A stretch of 64,000 nt of DNA, taken from positions 62,001 through 126,000 of the forward strand of contig NZ_JAOQMX010000005.1 of assembly GCF_025960985.1 (NCBI RefSeq), written 5' to 3'. Positions 19,450 to 28,506 of this stretch are shown piece after piece; positions within the stretch are counted from its first letter, which is position 1, and each line of letters opens with the position of its first letter. The notes below the pieces were generated by a model. That model was not told the origin of the DNA. It ran no database searches and worked only from the letters and a program-made list of their open reading frames with translations. The translations under genes were made by a program, and so were the position numbers. Origin of the DNA: Flavobacterium psychraerolatum (GTDB taxonomy: Bacteria > Bacteroidota > Bacteroidia > Flavobacteriales > Flavobacteriaceae).

Positions 19450-20030
19450 AAAATACCAAATAAGACTTTAAAAATAAAGTTGTTGTTTTTGTTTATTCTA
19501 ATTGTTGTTTGATAAGTACGAATTCAATTTATTAATTGTAGAATTAGTACTATTCGAAGAATTTTTAATTATTTCATCATTGATTATATCAAGTTTTTAT
19601 CAAGATAAATAATCCAAACCCATTGGTCTCAACTTAAATAAGCTTAGGTCTATTGGCTATAAATCAGATAGATTCTGAACTCGTATACAATCGTTTTTAT
19701 GGGATACAATAATAGGAATTTTTAAATAAAAATACTCCATAAGTTTTCATTTTTTATCAAATTATAAAAAAGGTATATTAGAGTAAGATTACAGGTATAG
19801 TTGTAAAATCAATATTTTAAATTATAATTATGCATTACCTATAGTATTACTTCAAACTATAATAGTTAAAATTATAAAAATCAGTTTATAACAAAAATAA
19901 TATTAAATATAATATAACTGAAATTATTATAAAAAAAGGATAATAACGTTTGTTTTTATTTTAAATTTATACATATTAAAATCTCATAATAGATAATATT
20001 AAACAGAATTGTAACAAAAACTAAAACCAA
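19450..20030. other. intergenic, very AT-rich, no gene seen
   Basis: About 580 bases between the divergent nucleoside permease and DUF1801 genes. It consists largely of A/T runs. No ORF, RNA gene or clear promoter could be supported by eye. Confidence 0.55.
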
Positions 20031-20396
20031 ATGATTCCCGAACTACTCTTTTTCTACCTAAATAAGGAAGAACCAAGCAAAAGTTGTTTACTTACTCTAA
20101 GAGCAATTATCCTAAAACAAGATGTCAATATTACCGAAACACGTAAATATGGGATGCCATGTTTTTGTTATTTTAAAAAGATATTTTGCTATTTATGGAC
20201 TGACAAAAAAACTAGTGATCCATACATTCTAATGGCAGAAGGAGTATTACTTTCTCATCCTAAATTGAAAAAAGGAAACCGTTCTAGGATGAAGATACTT
20301 CAAATTAAAGCTTCCGAAGATTTAGATATACAAATAATTGAAACTATTTTACAGGAAGCTTTAAATTTATACACAAAGGGGATTATTACTTTATAA
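20031..20396 (+). CDS. DUF1801 domain protein
   Basis: A 121-residue protein of the DUF1801 (YdhG-like) family. The family's pattern is visible: LLTLRAIILKQDVNITETRKYGMPCFCYFKK, with the E-x-x-K/R-Y-G-M-P-x-F core, then a strand-rich middle (ILMAEGVLL) and a C-terminal helix. In eukaryotes a similar fold is used by frataxin-like proteins, but no function is established for the bacterial family. Here the Lys of 'KYGMP' is present and four Cys residues are scattered. It is followed by a very strong bidirectional hairpin. Confidence 0.83.
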   Translation: MIPELLFFYLNKEEPSKSCLLTLRAIILKQDVNITETRKYGMPCFCYFKKIFCYLWTDKKTSDPYILMAEGVLLSHPKLKKGNRSRMKILQIKASEDLDIQIIETILQEALNLYTKGIITL

Positions 20397-20402
20397 AACA
20401 AA

Positions 20403-20444
20403 AAAACAAAGCCTTTTTAGTATTACTAAAAAGGCTTTGTTTTG
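20403..20444. terminator. strong bidirectional terminator
   Basis: A perfect hairpin of about 17 base pairs (left arm AAACAAAGCCTTTTTAG) with a five-base loop, between two convergent genes. The arm ends give T-rich tails on both strands. Confidence 0.92.
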
Positions 20445-20459
20445 TATAAAAGTGACTAA

Positions 20460-20993
20460 TTAATTATTGAAAGGTACTGCTACTCTAGTAGTTCCCCACC
20501 CCATTAATAAAGTTCCATCATTTTCAAAAGTCATTGAAAAACTTTCTAAAGACTCACCAGAAGTCACAGGAGCCGATACTCTAATAACATCATTTGCTTC
20601 ATTATAAGAATAAGCTCCCCAAACATTGATGTCTTTACTTAAAATAATTGTCCAAGTTTTTTCTCCTGGGATAGTAAATAAAGAGTACTCACCTGCTTTC
20701 ACTAGTTTACCACCCAACTTTACATCTTTGTAAAGTATTATGTCTACTGCCTCATTTGCGCCTGTACGCCAAACTTTACCATTTGGAACCAATGTAGCAA
20801 GACTTCTATCTTTTAACTGTGGTCTACTGTAAACTACTTTAATTTCTTTATTAGCTTCTTTACTTGAAATTGGAAAAGAAATTGCATCCATTGGACTAGC
20901 GTCAAGCGGCTTGAATTTTTGAGCATAACTAGTAGGGCTCATTAAAAGGGTAAAAATAAAAGCTATTACCCCTGATAAAATTGATTTTTTCAT
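20460..20993 (-). CDS. DUF2911 family secreted protein
   Basis: A 177-residue protein with a signal peptide (cleavage after TSYA, about residue 24). The mature part matches DUF2911 as I know it from Bacteroidota: VVYSRPQLKDRSLATLVPNGKVWRTGANEA, then LGGKLVKAGEYSLFTIPGEKTWTIILSKD and a C-terminal WGTTRVAVPF. The family is thought to be a beta-sandwich in the periplasm or at the outer membrane, with no known activity. Monocistronic, sharing the bidirectional hairpin with the DUF1801 gene. Confidence 0.88.
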   Translation of the reverse strand: MKKSILSGVIAFIFTLLMSPTSYAQKFKPLDASPMDAISFPISSKEANKEIKVVYSRPQLKDRSLATLVPNGKVWRTGANEAVDIILYKDVKLGGKLVKAGEYSLFTIPGEKTWTIILSKDINVWGAYSYNEANDVIRVSAPVTSGESLESFSMTFENDGTLLMGWGTTRVAVPFNN

Positions 20994-21084
20994 AGTGTTT
21001 TTTAATTAATGCTAAAAATAAGTAAACTTATAAAAACAACGGTATCAAAATCTCTACATTACCTTTTATTGTATAAACTTTAAC

Positions 21085-21092
21085 TATTTTTG
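21085..21092 (+). promoter_or_regulatory. TAnnTTTG -7 element ahead of the lipoprotein gene
   Basis: TATTTTTG matches the Bacteroidota -7 consensus TAnnTTTG, 58 bases ahead of the ATG. No well-spaced TTG -33 element is present, so this is a weak call. Confidence 0.4.
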
Positions 21093-21150
21093 CGCTCTAT
21101 GTGGAATTTTCAAAATAAGAAAGTCGCCACTATAATTAAAAAGATATCTT

Positions 21151-21669
21151 ATGTATAAATACTGCTGGGCAATAACATTCTGTTTGTTTTTAGTAAGTTG
21201 TGCAGGAACTATCAAAACTACCAAATTTGATAAAGAGAAAGTAAATACTTATAAAAAAACCTATATCATATCAGCTAAAAATTCTCAATATATAAAATTC
21301 CATTTCGGTACAATAACCCCATTTCCCATCTATATTCCAGCTGATATACCTGCTCAAAATGCGGCAGTTATTGGAAATACAGCTGAAGTTATTAAGCAAG
21401 AGTTAGAAAAAAATGGTATCCAAGCAGTGATCGGTAGCAAAGACAATATTCCTCCGACAGATTTTGATCTTATTATTGAATATTATGATGTTTGGCGATG
21501 GGATTTTAAAAAAATATTAGATCGGCTAGATTTATTATTTATTGCTCCATCTGGAGAGGGTTTAATCGCTAAATCAACTTTTACTATATATAAGAACAAA
21601 GAATTACATAATTTTCCTACTCCCGAAAAAGAAGTACCAAAAATGATTAAAGAATTCCTTAATCCTTAA
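21151..21669 (+). CDS. small lipoprotein of unknown function
   Basis: A 172-residue protein with a lipoprotein signal (FLVSC, lipid-bearing Cys17). The mature chain includes AAVIGNTAEVIKQELEKNGIQAVIG and DFDLIIEYYDVWRWDFKKIL, giving an alpha/beta pattern in which a helix is followed by a strand with acidic residues. This resembles small Bacteroidota lipoproteins with a DUF4136-like shape, but I cannot name the family. It converges on cmk with a 10-base gap. Likely anchored in the outer or inner membrane facing the periplasm. Confidence 0.7.
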   Translation: MYKYCWAITFCLFLVSCAGTIKTTKFDKEKVNTYKKTYIISAKNSQYIKFHFGTITPFPIYIPADIPAQNAAVIGNTAEVIKQELEKNGIQAVIGSKDNIPPTDFDLIIEYYDVWRWDFKKILDRLDLLFIAPSGEGLIAKSTFTIYKNKELHNFPTPEKEVPKMIKEFLNP

Positions 21670-21679
21670 AACATAAGTG

Positions 21680-22375
21680 TTACTTGAGTTTAATAGCCTT
21701 TTGAACTAAATCCAATACTAATTCAAACTGTGTTTCTCTTGTCATTTCAGAATTATCGATTTCAATAGCATCTGATGCCTTTACCAATGGAGAATTATCT
21801 CTATGAGTGTCTATATAATCACGTTCCACTACGTTATCATAAATTTCCTTAAAAGTAACAGTATCCCCTCTAGCAACGAGTTCATCAAAACGACGCTGTG
21901 CTCTCGTTTGTGCATTAGCGGTCATATACAACTTTAATTCTGCAGTAGGAAAAACAACGGTTCCTATATCTCTACCATCCATAACAATTCCTTTATCCTT
22001 CCCCATTTCTTGCTGTTGTTCAACCAATTTGGAACGAACCTCTGCTAGTTCGGCTATTTTACTCACAAAACTAGAAACTTCTATAGTACGTATTTCTTTC
22101 TCTATATCAACTCCATTAAGTAACATTACAGCCAACCCCATTTCTGGCTTGAATTCGAATTTTAATTGAATACTAGATAAACTATTTATTAAGGAAGTGG
22201 TATCAAAATACTCTTTAGTAATATATCCATTCTGCATAGAATACCAAGTGATAGCACGGTACATTGCCCCAGTATCTACAAAGACATATCCTAGATATTT
22301 TGCCAATTGTTTGGCTAGTGTACTTTTTCCTGTAGATGAAAATCCATCAATTGCTATGGTAATTTTTGAACTCAA
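21680..22375 (-). CDS. cmk: (d)CMP kinase
   Basis: A 231-residue cytidylate kinase: (d)CMP + ATP gives (d)CDP + ADP. The P-loop is DGFSSTGKST at 10-19, followed by VDTGAMYRA (CMP-binding region) and VMDGRDIGTVVFP. The lid region has RAQRRFDELVARG, and DYIDTHRDNSPL follows. Length is normal. It starts 6 bases after porQ ends, so it is co-transcribed with it. Linkage of a housekeeping nucleotide kinase to a secretion gene is a Flavobacteriia habit and need not mean functional linkage. Confidence 0.96.
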   Translation of the reverse strand: MSSKITIAIDGFSSTGKSTLAKQLAKYLGYVFVDTGAMYRAITWYSMQNGYITKEYFDTTSLINSLSSIQLKFEFKPEMGLAVMLLNGVDIEKEIRTIEVSSFVSKIAELAEVRSKLVEQQQEMGKDKGIVMDGRDIGTVVFPTAELKLYMTANAQTRAQRRFDELVARGDTVTFKEIYDNVVERDYIDTHRDNSPLVKASDAIEIDNSEMTRETQFELVLDLVQKAIKLK

Positions 22376-22381
22376 AATATT

Positions 22382-23401
22382 TTATTGAAAATTAATAGTT
22401 AAACCAAAAAGGCTGGTATTTCCTGCCAAAGTATATCTAGAATAGGAATAATCAAACTTTAACTTGTTCATTTTTAACCCTAATCCTAAAGAAAAACCTG
22501 AAAAATTGCGTTGTTCTACAATTTTTAATTCTTGTGCTCTTCTAAAGTTATAACTCATTCGTATATTAAATGCTTTTTTGGGAAATAATTCGGCTCCTAA
22601 AATAACATGGCGGAAAGCATTGCCTAAAAATGATATTTTTTCTTCGGTAATTGAACCATCAAACGATGATGTTGCTCTTGATGGATTTGAAAATGAAATG
22701 TTCCATTGCTGGAGATTTTCTAAATTTAAATGCCAACGAATCGGTACGTGCTCTAATTCTTGTGAAACTCCAAAAATAATCTCCATTGGTAATTTTTCAC
22801 GTATCCCTGAATAGGTTGTGAATTGTGTTCCAATGTTTCGAATGACTAATCCCCAATTTACATCATTGGCCTCATCAATATATATAGCACCCAAATCAAT
22901 TGCACCTCCAAAAGAACTATACGTCTCTAGACTAGATGATATTAATTTGGCGTTAGCACCAATATGCAAAGTAGTATTTGGAACATTATACGCATAACCC
23001 CCAGATAACGCTATTTCACTACCAGAAAATGAAGCTGTACTTTGACCATTTTCGTCATAACCATCAAAATTACCATAGTTAATATAACTAACTCCTGCAT
23101 GTATGGTTTGTACATGACGATCATAAGTGTAAGCATAAGCAGCTGTACCATAAGTAACTTCTCCAAAATAACTACCATAATTAATTGCCAAATGGTTGTC
23201 CATTTCGGCATTAATTGATGCTGGATTAAAACTACCTTGATTTACATCCCCATCATATACAGTAACCGTTTTACCTCCTAGAGCAGCTTGTCGTGGAGAG
23301 GTAACCAAATTTAGAAATTGATACACACTCTTTCCCCCAATTTGAGAGTAAGAAATTGAACAAAAAAGTAAAAACAAATAAATAAGATGTTTTTTTAACA
23401 T
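22382..23401 (-). CDS. porQ: type IX secretion system protein PorQ
   Basis: A 339-residue secreted outer-membrane protein. Signal peptide about 1-19 (FLLFCSISYSQ). It has the PorQ N-terminus GGKSVYQFLNLVTSPRQAALGG and then a barrel-like repeat of aromatic strands ending in TSLFGLTINFQ. PorQ works with PorU, PorV and PorZ in the attachment complex that processes and anchors type IX cargo on the cell surface. This is the only T9SS gene in the window. It is followed closely by cmk and preceded by lon, the order I expect in Flavobacteriia. Confidence 0.93.
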   Translation of the reverse strand: MLKKHLIYLFLLFCSISYSQIGGKSVYQFLNLVTSPRQAALGGKTVTVYDGDVNQGSFNPASINAEMDNHLAINYGSYFGEVTYGTAAYAYTYDRHVQTIHAGVSYINYGNFDGYDENGQSTASFSGSEIALSGGYAYNVPNTTLHIGANAKLISSSLETYSSFGGAIDLGAIYIDEANDVNWGLVIRNIGTQFTTYSGIREKLPMEIIFGVSQELEHVPIRWHLNLENLQQWNISFSNPSRATSSFDGSITEEKISFLGNAFRHVILGAELFPKKAFNIRMSYNFRRAQELKIVEQRNFSGFSLGLGLKMNKLKFDYSYSRYTLAGNTSLFGLTINFQ

Positions 23402-23500
23402 GCTTTAAATTTCTCTATTGGTGTATATTACAACGCAGTTGCGAAGATAAAATTATAATGCTATAATTAATTATTTTTTAATATTAAATCCAAATTTAAT

Positions 23501-23550
23501 AATAAAACCAAAGTCAAAAGCATATAATGGAGCTTAACTCTGGTTTTATT
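23501..23550 (-). terminator. terminator after lon
   Basis: AATAAAACCAAAGT pairs with ACTCTGGTTTTATT (one mismatch) across a 22-base loop. Read on the minus strand it lies 24 bases past the lon stop and is followed by a T-rich stretch. It separates lon from porQ. Confidence 0.7.
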
Positions 23551-23574
23551 ACTATTTTAAAAAAATTCTATTTA

Positions 23575-26025
23575 TTATAGTTTTTTGGCATTTTTTACAT
23601 TTTGATCAGTAATAGCAATTGCCAATACTTCACTCATTTCTTTCACAAAATGAAATGTAAGCCCCGAAATATATTCAGGTTTAATTTCGTCTATATCACT
23701 TTTATTTTCATGACATAAAATAATTTCCTTGATATTTGCTCTTTTGGCAGCTAATATTTTTTCTTTTATTCCTCCCACAGGAAGCACTTTACCTCTAAGT
23801 GTAATTTCGCCAGTCATGGCTATATTTTTCTTAACACGTTTTTGTGTCAACAATGACACTAAAGAGGTCAACATAGCAATTCCAGCGCTAGGTCCATCTT
23901 TTGGTGTCGCTCCTTCTGGTACATGTAAATGAATATTATGCTTGGTTAGAACTTCTGGATTTAATCCTAGTAACTCTGTATTAGCCTTGATATACTCTAA
24001 AGCAATAGTAGCTGACTCTTTCATCACAGTACCTAAGTTACCTGTAATTGTCATAGTTCCTTTTCCTGGAGAAATTAAAGATTCTATAAATAAAATATCA
24101 CCACCAACACTAGTCCAAGCTAATCCTGTTACTAATCCAGCAACGTCATTAGATTCGTATTTATCTCTTTCCAACCTTGCTGCTCCCAACACTTCAATAA
24201 TATCAGCATCAGTAACTTTAACATTATACTGCTCTTCCATTGCTACCGATTTGGCCGCATTACGAATCACTTGAGCAATTTTTGCCTCCAAACCACGTAC
24301 ACCTGATTCACGAGTATAACCTTCTATGATTTTTTCTAATTGTTTCTTTCCAATGGATAAATCTTTACTTGTCATTCCATGTTCTTTTAATTGACGTGGA
24401 AAAAGATGCTGTTTTGCAATTTCTACTTTCTCTTCAATTGTATAACCGGACATTTTAATTATTTCCATACGATCACGTAAAGCAGGTTGAATTGCGCCCA
24501 TATTATTGGATGTAGCAATAAACATTATTTTGGATAAATCATAACCTAACTCTACAAAATTGTCGTAAAATGTACTGTTTTGTTCTGGATCTAATACTTC
24601 TAATAATGCCGAAGATGGATCTCCTTGATTACTGTTCGAAAGTTTATCTATTTCGTCCAAAACAAAAACTGGATTAGATGTTCCTGCTTTTTTTAAACTT
24701 TGAATAATTCTTCCAGGCATAGCACCCACATATGTTTTTCTATGTCCGCGTATCTCTGCTTCATCACGTAAACCACCAAGAGATATTCGTACATACTCTC
24801 TACCTAGCGCTTCTGCAACCGAACGTCCAATTGATGTTTTACCAACACCGGGAGGTCCTGTCAAACAAATAATTGGCGATTTCATATCATTACGCAACTT
24901 TAATACAGCCAAATGCTCTATCATACGTTTTTTGACGTCTTCTAAGCCAAAGTGATCTCTATCTAATATTTTTTGTGCTTTTTTTAGATCAAAATTATCG
25001 TTAGAATATTCGTTCCACGGTAAATCTAATAACACTTCCAAATAGTTACGTTGAATTCCAAAGTCAGGTGCTTGGGGGTTCATACGTCTCATTTTGGATA
25101 ATTCTTTCTCAAAATGTAATTTGGACTTTTCGTCCCATTTTTTTGTTTTAGACTTTACCAGCATTTCGTCCATTTCTTCCTCTTGAGACACGCCACCCAA
25201 TTCTTCTTGAATGGTTTTCATCTGTTGATGCAAGAAATATTCTCTTTGTTGTTGGTCTAAATCAAAGCGAACTTTTGATTGAATATCGTTTTTAAGTTCC
25301 AATTTCTGCAACTCAATATTCATGTATTTCAAAGTCTCTAATGCTCTATCTTTTAAGTTATTAATAGCAAGTAAATCTTGCTTTTCTTTAACTGTAAGAT
25401 TTAAATTTGAAGTAACAAAATTCACAAGAAATGACTGGCTTTCAATATTTTTAATCGCAAAAGTAGCTTCACTAGGAATACTAGGGCTTTCTTTTATGAT
25501 TTGAATAGCCAACTCTTTGACAGATTCTAGTATGGCTATGAATTCACCATTTTTTGCTTTAGGCTTCTTCTCAACTACATCTTTTATAGTAGCGGTCATG
25601 TACGGCTCTTCAGAAATTACTTCTGTAATTTCAAAACGTTTTTTACCTTGAATGATTACAGTCGTATTCCCATCAGGCATTTTTAAAACACGCAAAATTC
25701 TTGCTACAGTTCCTATCTTATGAATATCATTTTTTGTAGGTTCTTCAACATCTTCGTCAATTTGAGCTACTACCCCAATGATTTTCCCAACTGCGTTTGC
25801 ATCATCAATTAATTTAATTGATTTGTCTCGTCCCGCTGTAATTGGAATTACTACACCTGGAAATAGAACCATATTTCGTAAAGGAAGAATCGGAATCGTT
25901 TCAGGTAGAACTTCATTCATCATCTCCTCCTCATCCTCGGGAGTTAATAACGGAATTAATTCTGCTTGAGAGTCAAGTTCTTGAAGTGACAGGTTGTCAA
26001 TTGTACTTATTTTATGATTTGACAT
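23575..26025 (-). CDS. lon: ATP-dependent protease La (Lon)
   Basis: An 816-residue LonA protease. N-terminal substrate-binding domain about 40-250, coiled helical region to about 340, AAA+ module with Walker A GPPGVGKT at 390-397 and Walker B VFVLDEIDK, and a C-terminal serine peptidase domain with the Ser713 (KDGPSAG) and Lys756 (GGIKEK) dyad 43 residues apart, as in E. coli (Ser679/Lys722). It degrades misfolded and selected regulatory proteins in the cytoplasm. The minus-strand sequence at 26071-26078 is a TAnnTTTG match about 46 bases upstream. No heat-shock operator is recognisable. Confidence 0.98.
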   Translation of the reverse strand: MSNHKISTIDNLSLQELDSQAELIPLLTPEDEEEMMNEVLPETIPILPLRNMVLFPGVVIPITAGRDKSIKLIDDANAVGKIIGVVAQIDEDVEEPTKNDIHKIGTVARILRVLKMPDGNTTVIIQGKKRFEITEVISEEPYMTATIKDVVEKKPKAKNGEFIAILESVKELAIQIIKESPSIPSEATFAIKNIESQSFLVNFVTSNLNLTVKEKQDLLAINNLKDRALETLKYMNIELQKLELKNDIQSKVRFDLDQQQREYFLHQQMKTIQEELGGVSQEEEMDEMLVKSKTKKWDEKSKLHFEKELSKMRRMNPQAPDFGIQRNYLEVLLDLPWNEYSNDNFDLKKAQKILDRDHFGLEDVKKRMIEHLAVLKLRNDMKSPIICLTGPPGVGKTSIGRSVAEALGREYVRISLGGLRDEAEIRGHRKTYVGAMPGRIIQSLKKAGTSNPVFVLDEIDKLSNSNQGDPSSALLEVLDPEQNSTFYDNFVELGYDLSKIMFIATSNNMGAIQPALRDRMEIIKMSGYTIEEKVEIAKQHLFPRQLKEHGMTSKDLSIGKKQLEKIIEGYTRESGVRGLEAKIAQVIRNAAKSVAMEEQYNVKVTDADIIEVLGAARLERDKYESNDVAGLVTGLAWTSVGGDILFIESLISPGKGTMTITGNLGTVMKESATIALEYIKANTELLGLNPEVLTKHNIHLHVPEGATPKDGPSAGIAMLTSLVSLLTQKRVKKNIAMTGEITLRGKVLPVGGIKEKILAAKRANIKEIILCHENKSDIDEIKPEYISGLTFHFVKEMSEVLAIAITDQNVKNAKKL

Positions 26026-26233
26026 ATATATAATTAAGTCATTTTGTCATAGGATTAAGATACTCCATGACAAAAATATTAGATAAAAAATTTTATTACA
26101 CTGAAAATCAATCAGTAAACACTGTAAACATCACTGATTAATAGTTAAAAATCAATCTCTGTGCCACAGTCCTTTCAGATTACGTAAAGGAATCGTTTGT
26201 GAGCAAAAATCGGTGCATTATTTTTTTAATAAA

Positions 26234-27559
26234 CTATAAGATGAAATTTTTCCTTGGTATTCTTCGTAGCAAAATGATCCCAATTGCAAAGAATAATGCT
26301 AAGAAAACCATAGCCAATCGTGGGCTACCTGTGATTTGATCTATTAAACCATAGATAACCATTCCTATTACAATTCCAATTTTCTCCGCCACATCATAAA
26401 AACTAAAAAAGGAGGCTGTATCATCTGTTTCAGGTAATAATTTTGAATATGTAGAACGTGATAAGGATTGTATACCTCCCATTACCAAACCAACAATACC
26501 CGCCATGAAATAAAAAGTTCCTGGTTGTGTGATGAAATAAGCTGAAATACATAGTACTAACCAGATAGAATTAATGACTATTAAAGTAGGTATATTACCA
26601 TATTTCGCAGATGATCTTGATGTTATAAAAGCACCTAGAATGGCCACCAACTGAATTACCAAAATACAAATAATTAATCCTGTGGTACTATCACTCTCTG
26701 TTTTCCACTCAATTTCTTGTGCTCCAAAATATGTTGCAATAAGCATTACCGTTTGAACTGCCATACTGTAGACAAAAAAACTAGCCAAATAACCTTTCAA
26801 TATTTTATTTTGATTCAATAGAGTCCATACTTTTTTTAGTTCATTAAAACCGTTGAATAAAATTGCTTTTGTTATTTTTTCTTTGATTTTGTGATTTCCT
26901 TTTGGTAAATAGAGATACGTATATTGACTAAACAAAAGCCACCAAAAACCTACCGTTATAAAAGAATACCTCATAGCTTTCATAGTTGCCTCTCCCGGTG
27001 TACCACTGATACCAAATAATGTCGGTTTCATTACCATAGCCAAATTGACAATAAGCAATAACACACTACCTAAATATCCCATGGAATAGCCCTTGGCGCT
27101 TACAGCATCTTGTTGCTCTTCAAAAGCTATATCAGGCAGATAGGAATTATAAAAAACCAAACTTCCCCAAAATCCTATTAGTCCTAAAAAGTAAAATAAC
27201 AGCCCAAAATAGATGTTTTCTAAACTAAACCAATACAATCCAATGCACGAAAGTGCTCCTATGTAACAAAAGAACTGCATGAAAACTTTTTTGTTCCCCA
27301 CATAATCCGCTATTCCTGAAAGAAATGGCGAAATGAAAGCTACTACCAAAAATCCCAATGCAGTTACAAAACTGATTAATGCAGAATTCTTAAAATGAAA
27401 ACCAAAAACATCCAAATAGGGATTTTTGGAATCAAAAAGAGCATTATAAAAAATGGGGAAAATGGCTGAACTTATCACTAATGGATAAGCTGAATTAGCC
27501 CAATCGTAAAAAGCCCATGCATTTAATAATTTTTTATCTCCTTTTTTTAATGCTTCCAT
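26234..27559 (-). CDS. MFS transporter, UMF1/Atg22-like
   Basis: A 441-residue carrier with about eleven to twelve membrane segments. The N-terminal WAFYDWANSAYPLVISSAIFP is the signature of the UMF1 (Atg22-like) group of the major facilitator superfamily, and GGIQSLSRSTYSKLLPETD in the second half supports it. In yeast Atg22 exports amino acids from the vacuole; the bacterial substrate is unknown. It lies downstream of the M48 gene, behind a terminator, and upstream of lon by about 210 bases. Confidence 0.88.
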   Translation of the reverse strand: MEALKKGDKKLLNAWAFYDWANSAYPLVISSAIFPIFYNALFDSKNPYLDVFGFHFKNSALISFVTALGFLVVAFISPFLSGIADYVGNKKVFMQFFCYIGALSCIGLYWFSLENIYFGLLFYFLGLIGFWGSLVFYNSYLPDIAFEEQQDAVSAKGYSMGYLGSVLLLIVNLAMVMKPTLFGISGTPGEATMKAMRYSFITVGFWWLLFSQYTYLYLPKGNHKIKEKITKAILFNGFNELKKVWTLLNQNKILKGYLASFFVYSMAVQTVMLIATYFGAQEIEWKTESDSTTGLIICILVIQLVAILGAFITSRSSAKYGNIPTLIVINSIWLVLCISAYFITQPGTFYFMAGIVGLVMGGIQSLSRSTYSKLLPETDDTASFFSFYDVAEKIGIVIGMVIYGLIDQITGSPRLAMVFLALFFAIGIILLRRIPRKNFIL

Positions 27560-27591
27560 AAATCCTTTTGCAAGTTAAAATTGTATATCAT

Positions 27592-27632
27592 AAAAAAAGA
27601 GAAGTCCATCTAATAGAATAAACTTCTCTTTT
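27592..27632 (-). terminator. terminator after the M48 peptidase gene
   Basis: AAAAGAGAAGT and ACTTCTCTTTT pair perfectly around a 16-base loop. On the minus strand a run of seven T follows. It lies 24 bases past the stop of the M48 gene. Confidence 0.88.
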
Positions 27633-27655
27633 GAAAATTATTTCAATATTGGAAA

Positions 27656-28471
27656 TTATTTGTAAATAACTCCAAATTTTGCTGCTGTTGCTTTTGCTTC
27701 TGGTACCATTGCTTTTAAATTAGCAATTCTTGTAGCGTCAGATGGGTGTGTACTCATGAATTCTGGTTGTGCTGCTCCATTAGAATTTGCAGACATTCTT
27801 GTCCAGAAAGCAATTGCTTCATCGGGGTTATACCCAGCAATTGCCATTAATGTTAAGCCAATTTTATCCGCTTCAGTTTCATTAGATCTGCTAAAAGGCA
27901 AAGTAACTCCGTATTGTGATCCTAAACCGTAAGCAGTACTAAAGGCTTGTTGCGTTTCGGCACTTTTACCTGATGTAGCAACAGCTAATCCCATACCAAC
28001 ATATTCTTGAATTTGAGAAACACTCATACGTTGCGCACCGTGATTTGCTAAAGCGTGCGATACCTCATGCCCCATTACTGTCGCTAGACCTGCATCCGTT
28101 TTGGTAATTGGTAAAATTCCAGTATACACAACAATTTTACCTCCTGGCATACACCATGCATTTACATCTGGGCTTTCGACCAATTTGTATTCCCATGCAT
28201 ACCCTTTTAAATATTCTGTTTGCCCCAATGATGCTAAATATTTTTCGGCTGCAGCTTTAATTTTCATCCCTACATTTTCTACTTTTTTAGCATCTGTTGT
28301 TCCGGTTACTACTTTGTTCTCTTTTAAAAAAGTCCCATATTGTTGAAATGATGTTGGGAATAATGCATCATTAGATACAAAATTTAATGTTTTTTTTCCT
28401 GTTAGTGGATTGGTAGCGCAAGAAAATAGCATACCAATCGCACAAAAACCTACAAATATATTCTTTTTCAT
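27656..28471 (-). CDS. M48 family zinc metallopeptidase lipoprotein
   Basis: A 271-residue lipoprotein peptidase. Lipobox MLFSC gives lipid-bearing Cys18. The HExxH zinc site is HEVSH in VMGHEVSHALANHGAQR, and the third ligand Glu is in RSNETEADKIGL. C-terminal FMSTHPSDATRIANL is conserved in the BepA/LoiP-like M48 group. Length fits LoiP/YcaL-type enzymes; BepA's long TPR tail is absent. Likely role: quality control of proteins at the envelope. It starts 35 bases after the GH31 gene ends, so some read-through from there is possible. Confidence 0.93.
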   Translation of the reverse strand: MKKNIFVGFCAIGMLFSCATNPLTGKKTLNFVSNDALFPTSFQQYGTFLKENKVVTGTTDAKKVENVGMKIKAAAEKYLASLGQTEYLKGYAWEYKLVESPDVNAWCMPGGKIVVYTGILPITKTDAGLATVMGHEVSHALANHGAQRMSVSQIQEYVGMGLAVATSGKSAETQQAFSTAYGLGSQYGVTLPFSRSNETEADKIGLTLMAIAGYNPDEAIAFWTRMSANSNGAAQPEFMSTHPSDATRIANLKAMVPEAKATAAKFGVIYK

Positions 28472-28506
28472 TTTTCTATAATTTTTTACAAAAATAAGAT
28501 TTTATC

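Noticed and set aside
25778..26033. Antisense ORFs over the start of lon, and similar ones over mscS, acs and the sulfatase
   Set aside because: They mirror strongly coding genes, have no matching promoter or recognisable domains, and are explained by codon bias on the other strand.
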